From assembly GCF_029168945.1 (NCBI RefSeq), contig NC_083606.1, positions 14,286,041 through 14,350,040 on the forward strand: a DNA stretch of 64,000 nt, in the 5' to 3' direction. The translations under genes and the position numbers were made by a program. This DNA is from Cannabis sativa (taxonomy: Eukaryota; Streptophyta; Magnoliopsida; Rosales; Cannabaceae). Under the pieces are notes generated by a model. It made no database searches and had not been told where the DNA came from. It saw only the letters and a program-made list of their open reading frames with translations. Shown piece after piece: positions 34,942-47,269 of the stretch; positions within the stretch are counted from its first letter, which is position 1; every line of letters starts with the position of its first letter.

Positions 34942-37900
34942 TAGGCAGTGACGGTGTACGCACCTAAAAATGTAATTTTTTGGTTATTTTTCAACGAATT
35001 TCAAATTTTTTAAATTTTAAACCCTAAATATCTAAATAAAAAATTATTTTTAATATTTAAACTTAAATATCAAAATTTTTAAATTATTAATATTTAATAT
35101 TTTAATAGATTATTATTAATTTGAGATATTTTGAAGTTTAAATTTAAAAATTGGCTATTTTATATTTAAATTATGATTAGATTTTAAAAAATTTGTTACT
35201 TTCTTTAAATTTACAGATTATTTAATTATAATGTTAGATATTTTAATATTAGGTATATTTTAAATTAAAAGATAACATTATCTTTTTAATTTGAAATATT
35301 ATAATAAAATTATCTTATATGATCAATTAAATAATAATAAATTTAAAATTACCCTATATATCTTTATAGATATCCTAACCATATTATTTTCAAATTCATC
35401 AGTTGGTTATTTTGTGAAATATTTAATTGTTTATAAATTATAAGTTAGGAAAATGATATTTATGACAACTTCATATCATTTTACTTATCAGACATTTATA
35501 AATAGTATCATAAATATTTAAATAACCTAGATATTTTTGTAGAAATTTGAAAAATGCTTAATTTAATATATTTTGACATATAATTTGGAAAATTATCATA
35601 TCTTTATTATTTTATTCATAAAATAATAATTGCCTAACCATGTCTATTTTAAAATTTGTTTATTTTATTATTTTAATTTTATTAAATTATAAGATTAGAA
35701 ATTGATATTGAAAATATCTATTTGGTTAGTTTCAAATTATTTATCTTATTAGATATTTAATTTAATTTAATAAAATAATTCAAATAAAACCTAGATATTT
35801 TAAATTAGTTTCAATTTTGAATTTTGAAAAGATATTTAAGGTTGTTTCAAAAACTCTAAATTTTTAAAATAGTTGATTTTTAAATGATAATTTAATTATA
35901 TAAGTATTAAATATCTCAACTTCACATATTGTTACATGGGACCATGGGTATTGTTTATTTATTAAAATTGTTTATTCAAATTTTTTTTTAAACAAACCTC
36001 TTATTTATTTGATCTAAATTGCTATGATTAACTTGTTGACAGATCTAATGATCTGATTTTAATCATAGTCTAATTGTTAATAAATCAAATAAATAATTTG
36101 CAACATGTAAATTTTGTAATTTCTTTCATCTGTGATAAACCTAGAAATATGATAGGGCCCATCCAAATTAGTGTGCTTGTGTTAGCCTATATGTTTGTTT
36201 TTGGGCTTAGATGCATATATAAAACCCATTTAATTCTATATATTTGAATGGACTAGGTTGATAAAATAAAATAGGGTATATCCCCATAATAGTTTTATTT
36301 AGGCCCAATTCGTACTTGACATACGATTATTTAATTAAAGGTTAAATTCCTCTTTTTTTGGGCCTTGTGTGAGAGTTAGGGGGCCAGTAGTAGTGGGACA
36401 TACAGGACCCAGCCCTCCCTCACATGAACAACCCCAATTGTGAAGGTACATTTGCCTTATTTGAATAATTGTATTAGGTTAATTGAACTAGTTTAACCTA
36501 ATTAAAATTAAATTAGCAACATAATTAATTTTTCATTGGATTATTTAAAAATTAATTTAGAAAAACACATTTAGTTTAAAGAAAAGATTCTGGATAGTAA
36601 TTTCGAGTAACTAATTTATGTTTTCTAATATTTAATTAAGTAGAAAAATATATTTAAGTTGAAAATTAATTTTAGACCAATTTAAATTAGAACATTTATC
36701 TTAAAACTTAAAAATAGAATTAATAATTAAATTAATTTTATTCAAGATACTTAATTATTCATTTCTATTTCAAGAAATTTAATTAATTATAAAAATATAT
36801 TTAAGTTAAAAATTAATTTATTAATTAATTTTAGACCATCTTAAATTAGAATATTTTTCTTAGATATATTAAATTAGAATTAATAATTAAGTTGATTTTA
36901 TTGAAGATACATAGTTATTTGTTTCTATTTTATTAAATTTAATTAAATGAAAAATAATATTTAAGTTGAAATTTTTTAAATTTTAGATCAACTTGAATTA
37001 GAATAATTTTTAGAGTATAATTTATTTTATTATTATCTTTTTAATTTTCGAAATCCATTTTTTTAATGTAGATATTTTGATTTTTTTTTTTTTTGAAAAA
37101 TTAGATTAAAGTTGAAAATTAATGCATTAATTAGTTTTAGATCAACTTAAATCAAGTAATATTTTCATTAATGATTAATTAAAATAAATAGACTAAAATA
37201 TAATTTTTTAGTTAGAAAATAAATAATTGGTTTATGAAATATCTAGATAGTTATTTTCTAAGTAGACTTTGTGGTATTTTTTTAAATATATTTAACTGAA
37301 CAGAAAATTAATATTTAAGTTGATTTTATTCAAGACGCTTAAATATTTGATATTTTTCTTAAGAGATTTAATTAAATATGATAATTATATTTATATTGGA
37401 AATTAATTTATTAATTTTAGATGAACATAAATTAGAATAATTTTTCCAGTTTTATTTTAATTTATGTTAATGTAATTCAAAAATATATTTTTAAATACAT
37501 TAGATTTCAAATTATGATTAGAGATATATATTTATAAAAAATTAAATTTGAGTTAAAAATTAATTATTTAATTAATTTTGGACCAACTTAAATTAAGTAA
37601 TTTTCATAATATTTATTGGAAAATTAATACTAAGGATGGAAAATAAATTTTTATTTAGATCTATCCAGGTTTGTATATAATTTTTTAAATATTAAATTTA
37701 AATTTATCTAAATTAGTAATTTTAATTAAATTAATATTAAAATAAATAGATTAAAATACATATCAAATGAAAATACATTCTTTTAAATAATGAGCTTTAG
37801 TATAAAGATATTCGATCTCCAATGTTGGTCTTACATGGTTAATATTTCAATAGGACCTTGAGACGTTAGACTTCGTTCCTCATATGGACGGTCTTACATT

Positions 37901-38038
37901 GAAAATTTAACACCGTAAAGATCTCGAAAGATAAGTATTTTATAAGTTTTTTTCTGTATTAGACTCTCCCCTACGGTGACTACTTAGAGATAAATTTACA
38001 AGTATGAAACAATAGTAGAAACTCATAAAATAAGAATA

Positions 38039-38575
38039 ATCTTGACTCTCGCCTACCAGAACAACGTTAGATTCTTATTTTGATTGAATAAAAGGATGCT
38101 AAAATAGTGTCCATTTTAAATGAGCTGACTACTCTATTCAACTAATGAAATCCTTGACTCTCGCCTACCGGGACACTGTATCAGCTAGTTAGAAACTTTA
38201 GAAATTATTTAGATGTGTTTGTATTATATTTTCACATGTCTTTATTACGTACTAAATGTATGATAATTTCTTAATTGTGTATGAATTTATATTCAACCTT
38301 CATTTTGTTTTTTGTTATTAATTATCGTAGTTATAAATTTCGAGTCTTCATTGTTGGTCTAACTTAATTTGTTATTTTAATGGGACAAATTCCAAAAGAT
38401 TGTCATCCATTAGAAAACATAATAATGTTAGATCTCAATAGATAAATATTTGTAAATGTAAAATCTAGTTGACTCATCCAAAGATGACAACTTAGACTAG
38501 TGTTTACAATAAGAAATATTGAAGAAGTTTATAAAATAAGAATAACTTTGACTCTCGCCTACCGGGACATCGTTA
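38039..38575 (+). repeat. Three spaced CTTGACTCTCGCCTACCGGG motifs
   Basis: Copies near 38041, 38153 and 38549 (spacings about 112 and 396 bp). They match the three minus-strand motifs at 25389-25915 in sequence and spacing. Confidence 0.85.
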
Positions 38576-39030
38576 GATTCTTATTTTACTCGAAATTATC
38601 ATTTATTTTTATCTCTTAGCATTTTCATTAAGAAATTACTAAGATAGTATATCATTGGATAGACGGTTTATAAATCATATGCCTATGATGCCATTCAATT
38701 TTCTCCTATGAAATTGAAAGGCGCAAATGACTATATTCCAAATACTCTATCCCAAAATGATACAAATCCTGGATATCAAAAAATCTCCTACTCGTATATG
38801 CTTACTAAAGACAACTTACATTTAGAGTTAGATTAGTAGTGGTGGTCCACGCTAGAATAAAACTCAAGATACATTTAGTATAAATTTAAGTCTATGACTT
38901 TAAATTTTAGATTCCAAATAGAAATTCTAAATTTTTTTTCTAAGAATACATTAAACACTACACTATAACGTTCACAAGTTGTTAATATCTATTTTCTATC
39001 AATGGATCCGAACTTTATGTTAATGTATGT

Positions 39031-39684
39031 GTTAACCCCAAAAATCGACAGATTTGATTTTCAAGATAAGTCGACAATTAGTCCCAGCAATCAAGAGACA
39101 TCAACTGTAGGAGTCGTTCGAAGATTGATTGAGTCAATGAATATGGCCTAAAGATTGTTAATCTCGAAAATCCATGCTTGCAAGTCTCAGGGTATATCCG
39201 TCCAACTCAAAGGTCAACTCTGTAACAACTCATGAGTAGAGTTAATTAACTAACTAAGTTACAATTGTAAGAGGATTTTTGTAGTGACATGTTCAGAATT
39301 GGATCTTTTTGTACAAATAAGATTCAAAGATCTCTTTCTCATCTTTCCAACGCATCCTGAATCGTATAATTTTGATATATATCGAGAGCGTTATGGCCAA
39401 AATACTAAGACTGTTGAATTGTGAAAACTTGGTATGCGAGCCCATAGCTATTGTGCGAGCCCATGGCCTGTTGTGGGACCCTAAGGCTATTGTACGAGCC
39501 CATGGGATGTTGTACGAGCCCATGGTCCATTGGGTGAGCTAGGGGCATTTGGGTGAGTCGTGGAACCCTTATGTAAATGGTAGAGCATCCGTTCAACCCG
39601 CGGTGGAGCACCCGTGCTATTTGATGTTTAGTCCCTTAGTGATCCAATGACAAGAGTGCGGGTGAAATAAGGAGAGGTTATATA
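39031..39684 (+). repeat. Unclassified LTR-like repeat, left part
   Basis: It begins TGTTAACCCCAAAAATCG and has the block TCATCTTTCCAACGCATCC common in plant gypsy LTRs. An array of CGAGCCCATG units (39438-39535) follows. Interrupted at 39685 by a solo LTR. Confidence 0.45.
39438..39545. repeat. Tandem units with CGAGCCCATG
   Basis: About five imperfect units of 20-30 bp (for example TGCGAGCCCATGGCCTGTTG and TACGAGCCCATGGGATGTTG). Confidence 0.75.
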
Positions 39685-41530
39685 TGTTGGGCTTTATGCC
39701 CTAAATAAAAAACTTTTTTAATGTAATGTCTATTAGTTAAATATCAATAAAGAGACAGAAGTATTTTTATCACTTATTTAAGTTATCATTTATATGTTTA
39801 TTTGATTTATAAATTTATCTAAACCCTTATCACATTTATATTCTTGTTTATTGTGTCGTTAGCACAGTGGAAAGTAATCAAGATTATGTTATTATATATA
39901 TATTCCTAGATTTATCAGTATACTGGGTTTAACTGATATGATAATCTACAACATAGTTTACTTATACCTTGGATAAGTGCTATGTCCTTTCCATAGCATT
40001 GGTTAAAGTAAAGCTTGGGTTGGATGCATGGAGTATGCATCGGAAGGGACTGATATTGAACTTTGAATAGATATGATAAATTTACCGTAATATCTATTCA
40101 ATTCAATATCACCTAGTTGATCATAGATCAAATGATCTTAATCCTGACATGGTTAGGTTCGATCTCAAGAGTATTATACATGTTCTTTGATTTGTTAGTT
40201 AAGCCTACTTTTTGGTCAGGGTGATACATACATTTTGGGAATAGGGTAGTGCAATTGAGTGGGAGCGCTAAACATAGATATGGAATCTATAGCTTCTATC
40301 AGGACATAGAAGTGAAATGATGATTTCCTTCGAGCTTGGCTAAACAGAGATAAATAGTTGAGTACTTTTTTCAGTGATTATGTTAGTTCACTGAAATATC
40401 ATTTATAGGTGGCTAAGTGTTGTAAGGATAAAATACATTGAAGGGTGTAACAGTAAATTAATCCCTATACAATGTAGATCACCTATAGAGGATCATTGAT
40501 TATTGGGATTATAACAATGGATAACTAATAGCGTATCTATATCGTGGAACATATAAAGCGTTCTATATAACTGAGAGTGAAATTCCAAGTTCTATGGTGG
40601 ATGCAACAAGGAATTAATAAGTCAGTGAATTTACTTGGTAAATTCTTGGTCTACTTATTGGAAGCTCAGATATATAGGCCCATGGTCCCCATACTAGTTC
40701 AGACAATACTACTTGTAAGACTCAGTTAATTGATTTTGACTAATCAATTATAATTCTAAAATTAGACTATGTCTAGTTTCACTAAGCAAGGGCTTAATTA
40801 TGAAGAAAGAGTTTCTAGGATTTATTTTTTAATTAAGAGACTTTAATAAGTCTAATTAATAAATATATTAAATGAAAATATTATTTAATAATTAATTTTT
40901 AGTTATTAAATAATTAGAATTGGCATTTAAGTGGTTAAATTGGAAAATTGGTATTTTTGAAAAAATAAGATGAAAAATGAGAAAATGGCAAAATTGTAAA
41001 GTGGGGGCCCAATTCCAATCTATGGCCGACCACTTTGTATGGGATTTGCCACTTTATTTTTCTAATATTTTAATGCTAATATAACCTAACCCTAAGCGGT
41101 TTCCTATAAATAGGTAGTGATGGCTTAAGGGAAAAGATTATGCATCTCATTCCTTCAGTAAAATTTTTGAGCCTCTCTTCCTATACCTAGCCGAAACCTC
41201 TCTCTCTCTTCCTCTCTTCTAAACCGAAACCTATAGTGAAAGAGTGAGTGCCCACACACATCAAGTGGTACTCAATCATAGTGTGTAAGGCTGTGAAGAA
41301 TCCAGTTTCAAGAGAAGGAGATTCGGACTCAGATCTTGGTGATACCCTACTATAGAAAGGATACAAGGGTTAGAGATCTGAGTGGAAGGTGACAATATAT
41401 TCCGCTGCAACCACTGTAAGGTGCATGATACTTTATATGTGTTTATTTCATATCATTTTAGAAGTTCATATTTAGGGTGTTAATAACATACTTGTTAGTA
41501 AATCTAGATCCTGGTAAAATAATTCCAACA
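39685..41530 (+). repeat. Solo LTR, 1846 bp, TSD ATATA
   Basis: Ends TGTTGGGCTTTATGCCC and AATAATTCCAACA. Flanked by ATATA at 39680-39684 and 41531-41535. Same family as 659-2492. The perfect TSD shows that a full element inserted here and recombined to a single LTR. Confidence 0.9.
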
Positions 41531-41535
41531 ATATA

Positions 41536-42516
41536 TGTGTGGATTGACATCATGTGCGGGGTAGTGTCGGAGCGAGTTGATGAAGACTCGCATGCCAACC
41601 CACGGGGGGCTCGCATGCGAGCTGTTGGTGAGTGGTGAAGGGTGTGCGGGCCATGTGAGGGGGAAGGGGTGAGCTTAGCATGGTGCAAGGGGGCAGGGGG
41701 CTCGCATACGAGCTGTGTGTACATTGTGTGTGTGTGTATGTCGAAGGATGGGGGCTTGCATGGGAGCCATGTGTGTGTGTGTGTGTGCGCGTGTGTTGTG
41801 TGTCAAAGGTTTGGGGCTCACATGCGAGTGGTTGTGTGAATTATGTGGAGGTGCTTTGGGGTGTGAATATAAGGAGAGAGGTGAATGCATGACGACAAGA
41901 AAGGCATTGGGAGAGGAATCAAAGGACAAGGCGTGCTAGGGAAGATCGTACAACCATGCCTTTTGAAGAATAAGAGCAAGGAGGTACAAGTAGGGGCAAT
42001 AATGGACCTGCGAGGGCTGAAGACCCGACCAAGGGTATGTTGCAACCACTCTCCCAAAGCCTGTACTTGGGGACCACCACGCATGCAACCGAGGACCACG
42101 GGCATGTACCCGGGGACCACCATGCATGCAACTGAGGACCATGCGCATGTACCTAGGGACCACCTTGCATGAAACCGGGGACCACATGCGTGTACCCAAA
42201 GACCACACACTACAACCTGCACTTGGGGACAACCTAACACCAGACAAGGGTGCAAGGTACCAGACTACCTCCAGTACCTACAACCATCAACGAAAAAGTG
42301 ACATTTTGTCCCATGGGACCACTTTGTAAACAAGGCCATTAGATCCTATAAATACCTGCCATCTCAGATGTGGAGGGGGTTGGAAAATCATACTTGTAAA
42401 ACTATATAGAGAGGAATAAGAACTTACTCCATTTTAAGGTGGTAATATGGGTTTGTGTTTCATCTTCTTCTCCATTCCATTTCTGAAACTAAAGCTCAAG
42501 TTGGTTTTCTGACCAT
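41536..42516 (+). repeat. Unclassified LTR-like repeat, right part
   Basis: It continues the 39031-39684 repeat after the solo LTR. GC-rich for this window. It contains CTCGCATGCGAG-type palindromes (41611, 41698, 41753, 41813), TG-dinucleotide runs, and a tandem array at 42055-42205. It ends near TTTTCTGACCA. Several overlapping open frames on both strands are by-products of the repeats. Confidence 0.45.
42055..42205. repeat. GC-rich tandem repeat, about 44-bp unit
   Basis: Units carry GGGGACCACCA, GCATGCAACCGAGGACCA and GCATGTACCC, about three and a half imperfect copies. Confidence 0.75.
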
Positions 42517-42520
42517 AAGT

Positions 42521-43539
42521 GTTAACGCAAATTTTCGTTAACCAAAATTTGAGCCTCACAGTTATAATTTCACACAGAAAAATGAAAGTAGTAAAGTAAG
42601 AGGTATGAAAACAAATGATTTTTTTACGTGGTTTTGCAGTTAAAATTCTGCATAGGCCACGAGACAATCTTATTAGATTTCTGATAGTTTTTCAAGGCTT
42701 TTTGATCTTACTTGCCACTATTTATAATCACATAGTAGGCAGTTATTTACAAAGTTGACTGTAATATTTACAATGTTTTCCCCTGAAATCATGGGATTTG
42801 ATTACATATCACGTAGTATAATTGCGGTTATTACTTGAAAATCACACAGCTGTGATAATCCTGCTTTTAATGGGTCAAAATTATCATGTATCTAAATATG
42901 TCTTTAATTGTAGCGTTCTGGGATGTCTTGACAGGAACTTGGTTCCAATGACCTTGATAGAGAGCTGGAGCTTTTCCCCTATCTTCCCGAGGTCGATGAT
43001 ATACACCTTGTTGTCTCTTTGTTTGAAGACTTAATGCTTCATTCTGTTAATCGCAGTTCTTATCAATAGAGAGTTCCTTGGTAGACATTTAAATGTCAGC
43101 TTCTGACTCGTCAAGATTATAAGTCTCACTGAGAAGATGTCTGAAGTTAACTGGAAGAAGTTACAGGAATGGGCCTTCTTATAGCCAGATAGGCACCTCA
43201 CTTATTATGTCTCGAGTCCACTCGACTGTTGTAGTTAGTTTGTGCATTTTACACTAAGTGTTATCACAGTCGATATGCGTCGCTTTCCTGCTCCCAGATG
43301 TAACGGAGTTGATGCCTTGCTTTATACATCCAATGACACATGGTTTCTCGTTAATACACTAAACAACAGTTTGTATATCTTTTCCTCGCATAAGACCTTA
43401 TAGTCAGCGAGTTGCAAGTATACTCTGTTACTTACGCAATTAATGAGTTATTCCATTAATAGTGATTTCATCGATCCATATTCCCTTTATCTTGACACAT
43501 GTCCTCCGTTGAAATGGTAGCCAAATTTTGGGTATAACA
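42521..43539 (-). repeat. 3' LTR of the Tat element, 1019 bp
   Basis: It shares with 54108-55030 the blocks TTTGAGCCTCAC, TTTTTTACGTGGTTTTGCAG, TTAAAATTCTGCATAG and the terminus GTATAACA. The adjoining minus-strand PPT AAGGGGCAAT lies at about 43549-43540. Confidence 0.9.
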
Positions 43540-43798
43540 ATTGCCCCTTAAAAAGTCCGTTTTTAATAAAAAGTGTTTTTTAATAATTACAGAGGGCATT
43601 TTCATCATAATCCCCTTTGGAAAAATGCATCCTTTGATTCTAGGGGTTGTATGATTTCGAGGGTCATTATGAACCGTCTTTTCATCTTCTGCCCCACCCC
43701 CAACTGTTATATTTCCCAACCTTTGGACTTCTTGTCACTAGACTTTGAGTATGAAAATGGTGGCTTAAGCTTGCTATATTCCACACAATTTTGGGTTT

Positions 43799-44320
43799 TT
43801 GTTTAGTTTTATCTTGAGATTGAATTGTCATTCTCTCGTTAAGATGCCCCATCTGAGTTTAGAAATTTGTTCCTCTAAATTCATAACACCAAAATTTGCC
43901 AACTACCTCTCTTCTCTATACGTTCCCAGGAACTTCAAACCTCAACTTGAATTGGGAAAGAAGGATTCCAAGACTGAGGAGCTTTCGATCAATCCAAACA
44001 AAGGAAAGGTCGTTGTCGTTATGGGCGATCCTCACAAGTGATTCTTGACGGTAAGTATTATCCCTTGTGAATGGTGGTTTGAACTGGATTATACATATTG
44101 TTATTTTTTGTTGCTCCATTGATCTTTTATTTCTGTCTCCACAGGAATTGACAAAGATTTTGCGAGCGATCTTTGAGGTCCTCCTTAGGCTGACAAGGAA
44201 TCCAAGAGGAAAGTTCATGTGGTTTTAGATTCTACTAAAGAAACCAACCAACCCAAGACCCAAGCTTGCACAAGAAGACCTTTGTGCCAACCTCTCTCTG
44301 GTATCGAGAAATTTCCTGAG
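43799..44320 (+). pseudogene. Antisense open frame with intron-like signals in the Tat element
   Basis: On the strand opposite to gag-pol, between integrase and the 3' LTR, the frame 43799-44041 includes KMPHLSLEICSSKF, PRNFKPQLELGKKDSKTEE and NPNKGKVVVVMGDPHK. Shortly after, GACGGTAAGTATT looks like a donor and TCTGTCTCCACAGGAA an acceptor (about 44048 and 44143). The downstream block stays more codon-like and GC-richer to about 44400. Additional antisense ORFs in this position are known for some plant Tat-lineage elements. I do not recognise this protein, and stops interrupt it. Confidence 0.35.
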
Positions 44321-44399
44321 GCTGGGAATGAGGTCTCAGCTGGAAGAAATGGGATCTTCTGATGTGGAGAATAAGGTCTAGGAAGAGGTCGAGACCTTC

Positions 44400-45420
44400 T
44401 ATGTGTGGATGGTCTCTCTCAAGCTATGTGTAGCCGACCTTTCTCCAAGCTAGACGGTCTTTCTCTGAGCTATATGTTGACAGTCTTTCTCGAGTTTATC
44501 AACCCCCTTTGTATCTTTGTTTAGGAAGATGATTTAATGGTTTGCCCCTAGTGGCATTTTTGTAAAGACAAGTTTGTAAACCAACTTGGGTTTTTCTCTT
44601 ATCATAAATGCCTTGTACTCTTTTCATTCGAACTTAATATAATTGTGTTCGCTTGCGTTTTTATCCACAATGTAAACAACTATATTTTGATCAAATGTAA
44701 AGTACTTTTGGGTTTTTCCATTGCTCGTAATCTTCCTATTTAACTAGTTAGTCATCTACCAAACTTTTTGATTTTCGAGCAGTTGTTAATTCTGCCTCGC
44801 TATGGCAGTTATAATCTACCTTAAGCAAACTCGAATATACTTTTAATGATTTTATCACTTTGTATATTTTAGATTTGCTCATATGAATAGTTAGGTTATC
44901 TATCCATTTTCTAGGTTCAAGTACTTTTACCAAGACGTCTTGATGTCTCGTTTAGCACTTTCCTAGCTCGCGCGAACTGTTAATATTCATCTTTATACGC
45001 GAGTTATGAGTTATATCTCATTTATAACTTTTGATTTTCCTTTCCTGTCGGGTAGGTTTTTATTCAAAAATTATAGTTGTTTGATCCCTTCTTCGTCAAA
45101 AAGGTTTGATCAGGATGCTATAACAATTCGACCCTTCTCTCGTAAAAAAGGTTTGGTCGTGAAGGTATAACAGTTTGACCCCTTTTTCTTCAAAGAGGTT
45201 TAGTCAAGAACCTTTAAATTTCAATTTTTTTTTTTATTTTTGAAATGATGGGTTTGCATTATACCATGTATTTGCAGATGAATTCTGGTTAATTATACAT
45301 AAATGCCCCTTAAGTAATTTAAAAGAGTAAAACTTTATAATTACTTAAATGATAGAAATGATTCTCTTTATTCATGACTGAAGTTAAAAATGTACATCAG
45401 TAATGTGAGTTACATCATTT
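44400..45420. other. Non-coding 3' region of the Tat element
   Basis: No frame of interest. It contains short repeats of GGTCTTTCTC (44460 region) and three imperfect about 55-60-bp repeats around 45065-45200 with TTTGA(T/C)CC(C/T)TT...AAAGAGGTTT(G/A)GTC. Confidence 0.6.
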
Positions 45421-45422
45421 AT

Positions 45423-46480
45423 TTATTTGTAGTAGGGTCGCAAATGTTCCATGTTCCAGTAGTTCTTTATTAGCGAGCCATTGACCCGAGCCAATTTGTG
45501 AACTCCAATTCCAACTACTACTTCGATGACATATGGATCCACCCAGTTCGAGTTGAACACTCCTGCAGATGGATCTCTCGTATTTGCAAATACTCGCCTG
45601 AGCACAAAGTCTCCAACATTGAATAGTCTTTTCTTGACTCTTTTGTTGAAGTATCTTGTAACTCGGTGTTGATACGCTGTGTTGGTTATTTAGAACTCAG
45701 CTCATTTTCCATCAAGTAGATCCAAGGACAATTTTAGAAGTTTCTGGTTCTCTTCTTGATTATAAAACTCTCTTATGTGAGTCGATATGTTCACTTCAAC
45801 ATGCAGCATTACTTCTGAGCCAAATGCTAGCGACAAAGGAGTGTGTCCCGTAGCTGTCTTCTTGATAGTTCTGTGGGCCCAGAGCACCTGAGGTAGCTCG
45901 TCAACCCATCTGCGTGCCTTTGGCAGCGTCTAGCTTCTTCTTGATAGTATCCTTTAGGGTTTTATTAACGGCTTCCACTTGTCCATTTTCCTGAGGCCTG
46001 GATACTGACGAGAAGCTTTTGATAATTTTATTCCTCTCGCAAAATTTTGTGAACAAGTCGCCATCAAATTTGGTCCCATTATCGGATACTATCTTCATGG
46101 GAATTCTAAACCTACATATAATGTTCTTGACGACAAAGTCAAGGACTTTCTTGTAGGTTATGGAGACGAGGGGCTCGGCCTTCGTCCATTTAGTGAAGAA
46201 GTCAACTGCTACCACCGCATACTTAGCTCCTCCTCGCCCACTGGGTAATGCCCCAATTAGGTTGATCCCCCATATAGCAAATGGGTAGGGTGAGGTTATC
46301 ATTCTAAGTTCTATTGGCAGTACGCGAGGTATATGTGAAAACCTTTGACACTTATCACATTTCTTAACAAACTCAAGTGTGTCCTTATTGATCGTTGGCT
46401 AGTAATATCCTTGCCTAATGATCTTTTTTTGCATGATCCCCACAGAAGCCTTTATGAATTTCTCTAATGATTTTGTTTGC
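45423..46480 (-). pseudogene. Gypsy integrase, broken
   Basis: Minus-strand domains in order: zinc-finger remnant with KKCDKCQRFSHIPR (about 46380-46330), core with PFAIWGINLIGALP, YAVVAVDFFTKWTKAEPL, VSDNGTKFDGDLF and SSVSRPQENGQVEAVNKTLK (45901-46302), then the C-terminal half LWAHRTIKKTATGHTPLSLA (45702-45887) and NYWNMEHLRPYYK (45423-45605). The first catalytic Asp of the usual WGxD block is replaced (WGIN). With the frameshifts between blocks, the enzyme is inactive as read. Confidence 0.88.
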
Positions 46481-46559
46481 TTCTGCGGGAGGAACACACC
46501 GAAGTAGGGGCATTGGATACCCTCTTCTATATAGTTTGCCTTCGATCATTGTGTAGCGA

Positions 46560-46850
46560 AGCACTGTATCAAGGCTTCATATTCGACCTCGTTATTTGAT
46601 GCGTCAAATTGGAATCTCAATGCATAGTGAAACTTAAAGCCTTCCGGCGATATTAATATCACCCCTGCACCCGAAACCTATTTGTTGGATGCCCCATCCA
46701 CATATAACTTCCAGGTTTCCTCGTCTCGCTAATCAGGTGGGATTTCTACTAGAGTTATGCCTTCTATCAAGAAGTCAGCTAAAGCTTGGCCCTTGATGGA
46801 TGTTCAAGGATGGTATGTTATGTCGAACTGCCCCAGTTCAATCGACCATT
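46560..46850 (-). pseudogene. Tat second (archaeal-type) RNase H, broken
   Basis: Minus strand: KGQALADFLIEG, a stop, then ETWKLYVDGASNK, a stop, then VSGAGVILISPEGFKF and YALRFQFDASNNEVEYEA. It is the counterpart of the isolated fragment at 12891-13281. Confidence 0.8.
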
Positions 46851-46899
46851 TTATCAATATTCCAGAAGCATCTGGTTTTGATAAAACTTGTCTCAAGGC

Positions 46900-47250
46900 C
46901 TAATAGGTTAACACTTTAAACGGGTGAGCCTGGAAGTATGGTCGTAGTTTGCGAGACGCATGGACTAGGCATAATGCGAGTTTTTTTAGAGGGGGATACC
47001 GGGATTCTGCCCCTAGTAACCTTTTACTTACGTAGTAAATAGGTTGCTGGTGCATGCACTCTTCTCGTACTATAGCTGCACTAATTGCATCTTCCAAGAT
47101 GGCTAAATAAAGAAATAATGTCTCTCCAGTTATTGGTTTCGCCAAAACTGAAGGCGTCGCGAGATGCCTTTTTATGCTCTGAAAGGCCTCTTCGCACTCT
47201 TTTGTCCACTCGAACTTTTTGTTGCCTCGCAATATGTTGAAGAATGACAC
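46900..47250 (-). pseudogene. Gypsy RT-connected RNase H
   Basis: One 116-codon frame: FEWTKECEEAFQSIKRHL, LFLYLAILEDAISAAIVRE, QPIYYVSKRLLGAESRYPPL and LCLVHASRKLRPYFQAH. Matches the RNase H that directly follows RT in gypsy elements. The usual D in the (Y/L)D block is altered (ILEDA). Confidence 0.88.
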
Positions 47251-47269
47251 ACATTTATCAGTTTACTTT

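Larger units (their letters stand above)
32592..39030 (+). mobile_element. Non-autonomous copia-derived LTR element, 3' truncated
   Basis: 5' LTR 32592-34461, degenerate PBS (TGGCCTCAAAGCC, 34464-34476), leader with GC-rich block (34690-34970), then about 4 kb of AT-rich non-coding interior. The interior is homologous in order to the minus-strand element at 23053-28950, including the conserved islands at 36350-36450 and 37790-38620. It breaks off at about 39030, after TTTTCTATCAATGGATCC, before the pol remnant and 3' LTR would come. The LTR at 39685-41530 is a separate insertion. Confidence 0.8.

Noticed and set aside
34782..34967. 61-codon frame in the GC-rich leader block
   Set aside because: Low stop density from base composition; the palindromes explain the block better.
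32592..41530. Reading 32592-34461 and 39685-41530 as the two LTRs of one element
   Set aside because: The right LTR has its own TSD ATATA, is strongly diverged from the left one and sits inside a different repeat. The left element is truncated at about 39030.
41458..42329. Many overlapping open frames on both strands
   Set aside because: They arise from GC-rich tandem repeats and TG runs with few stops. Translations are repetitive and frames overlap on opposite strands.
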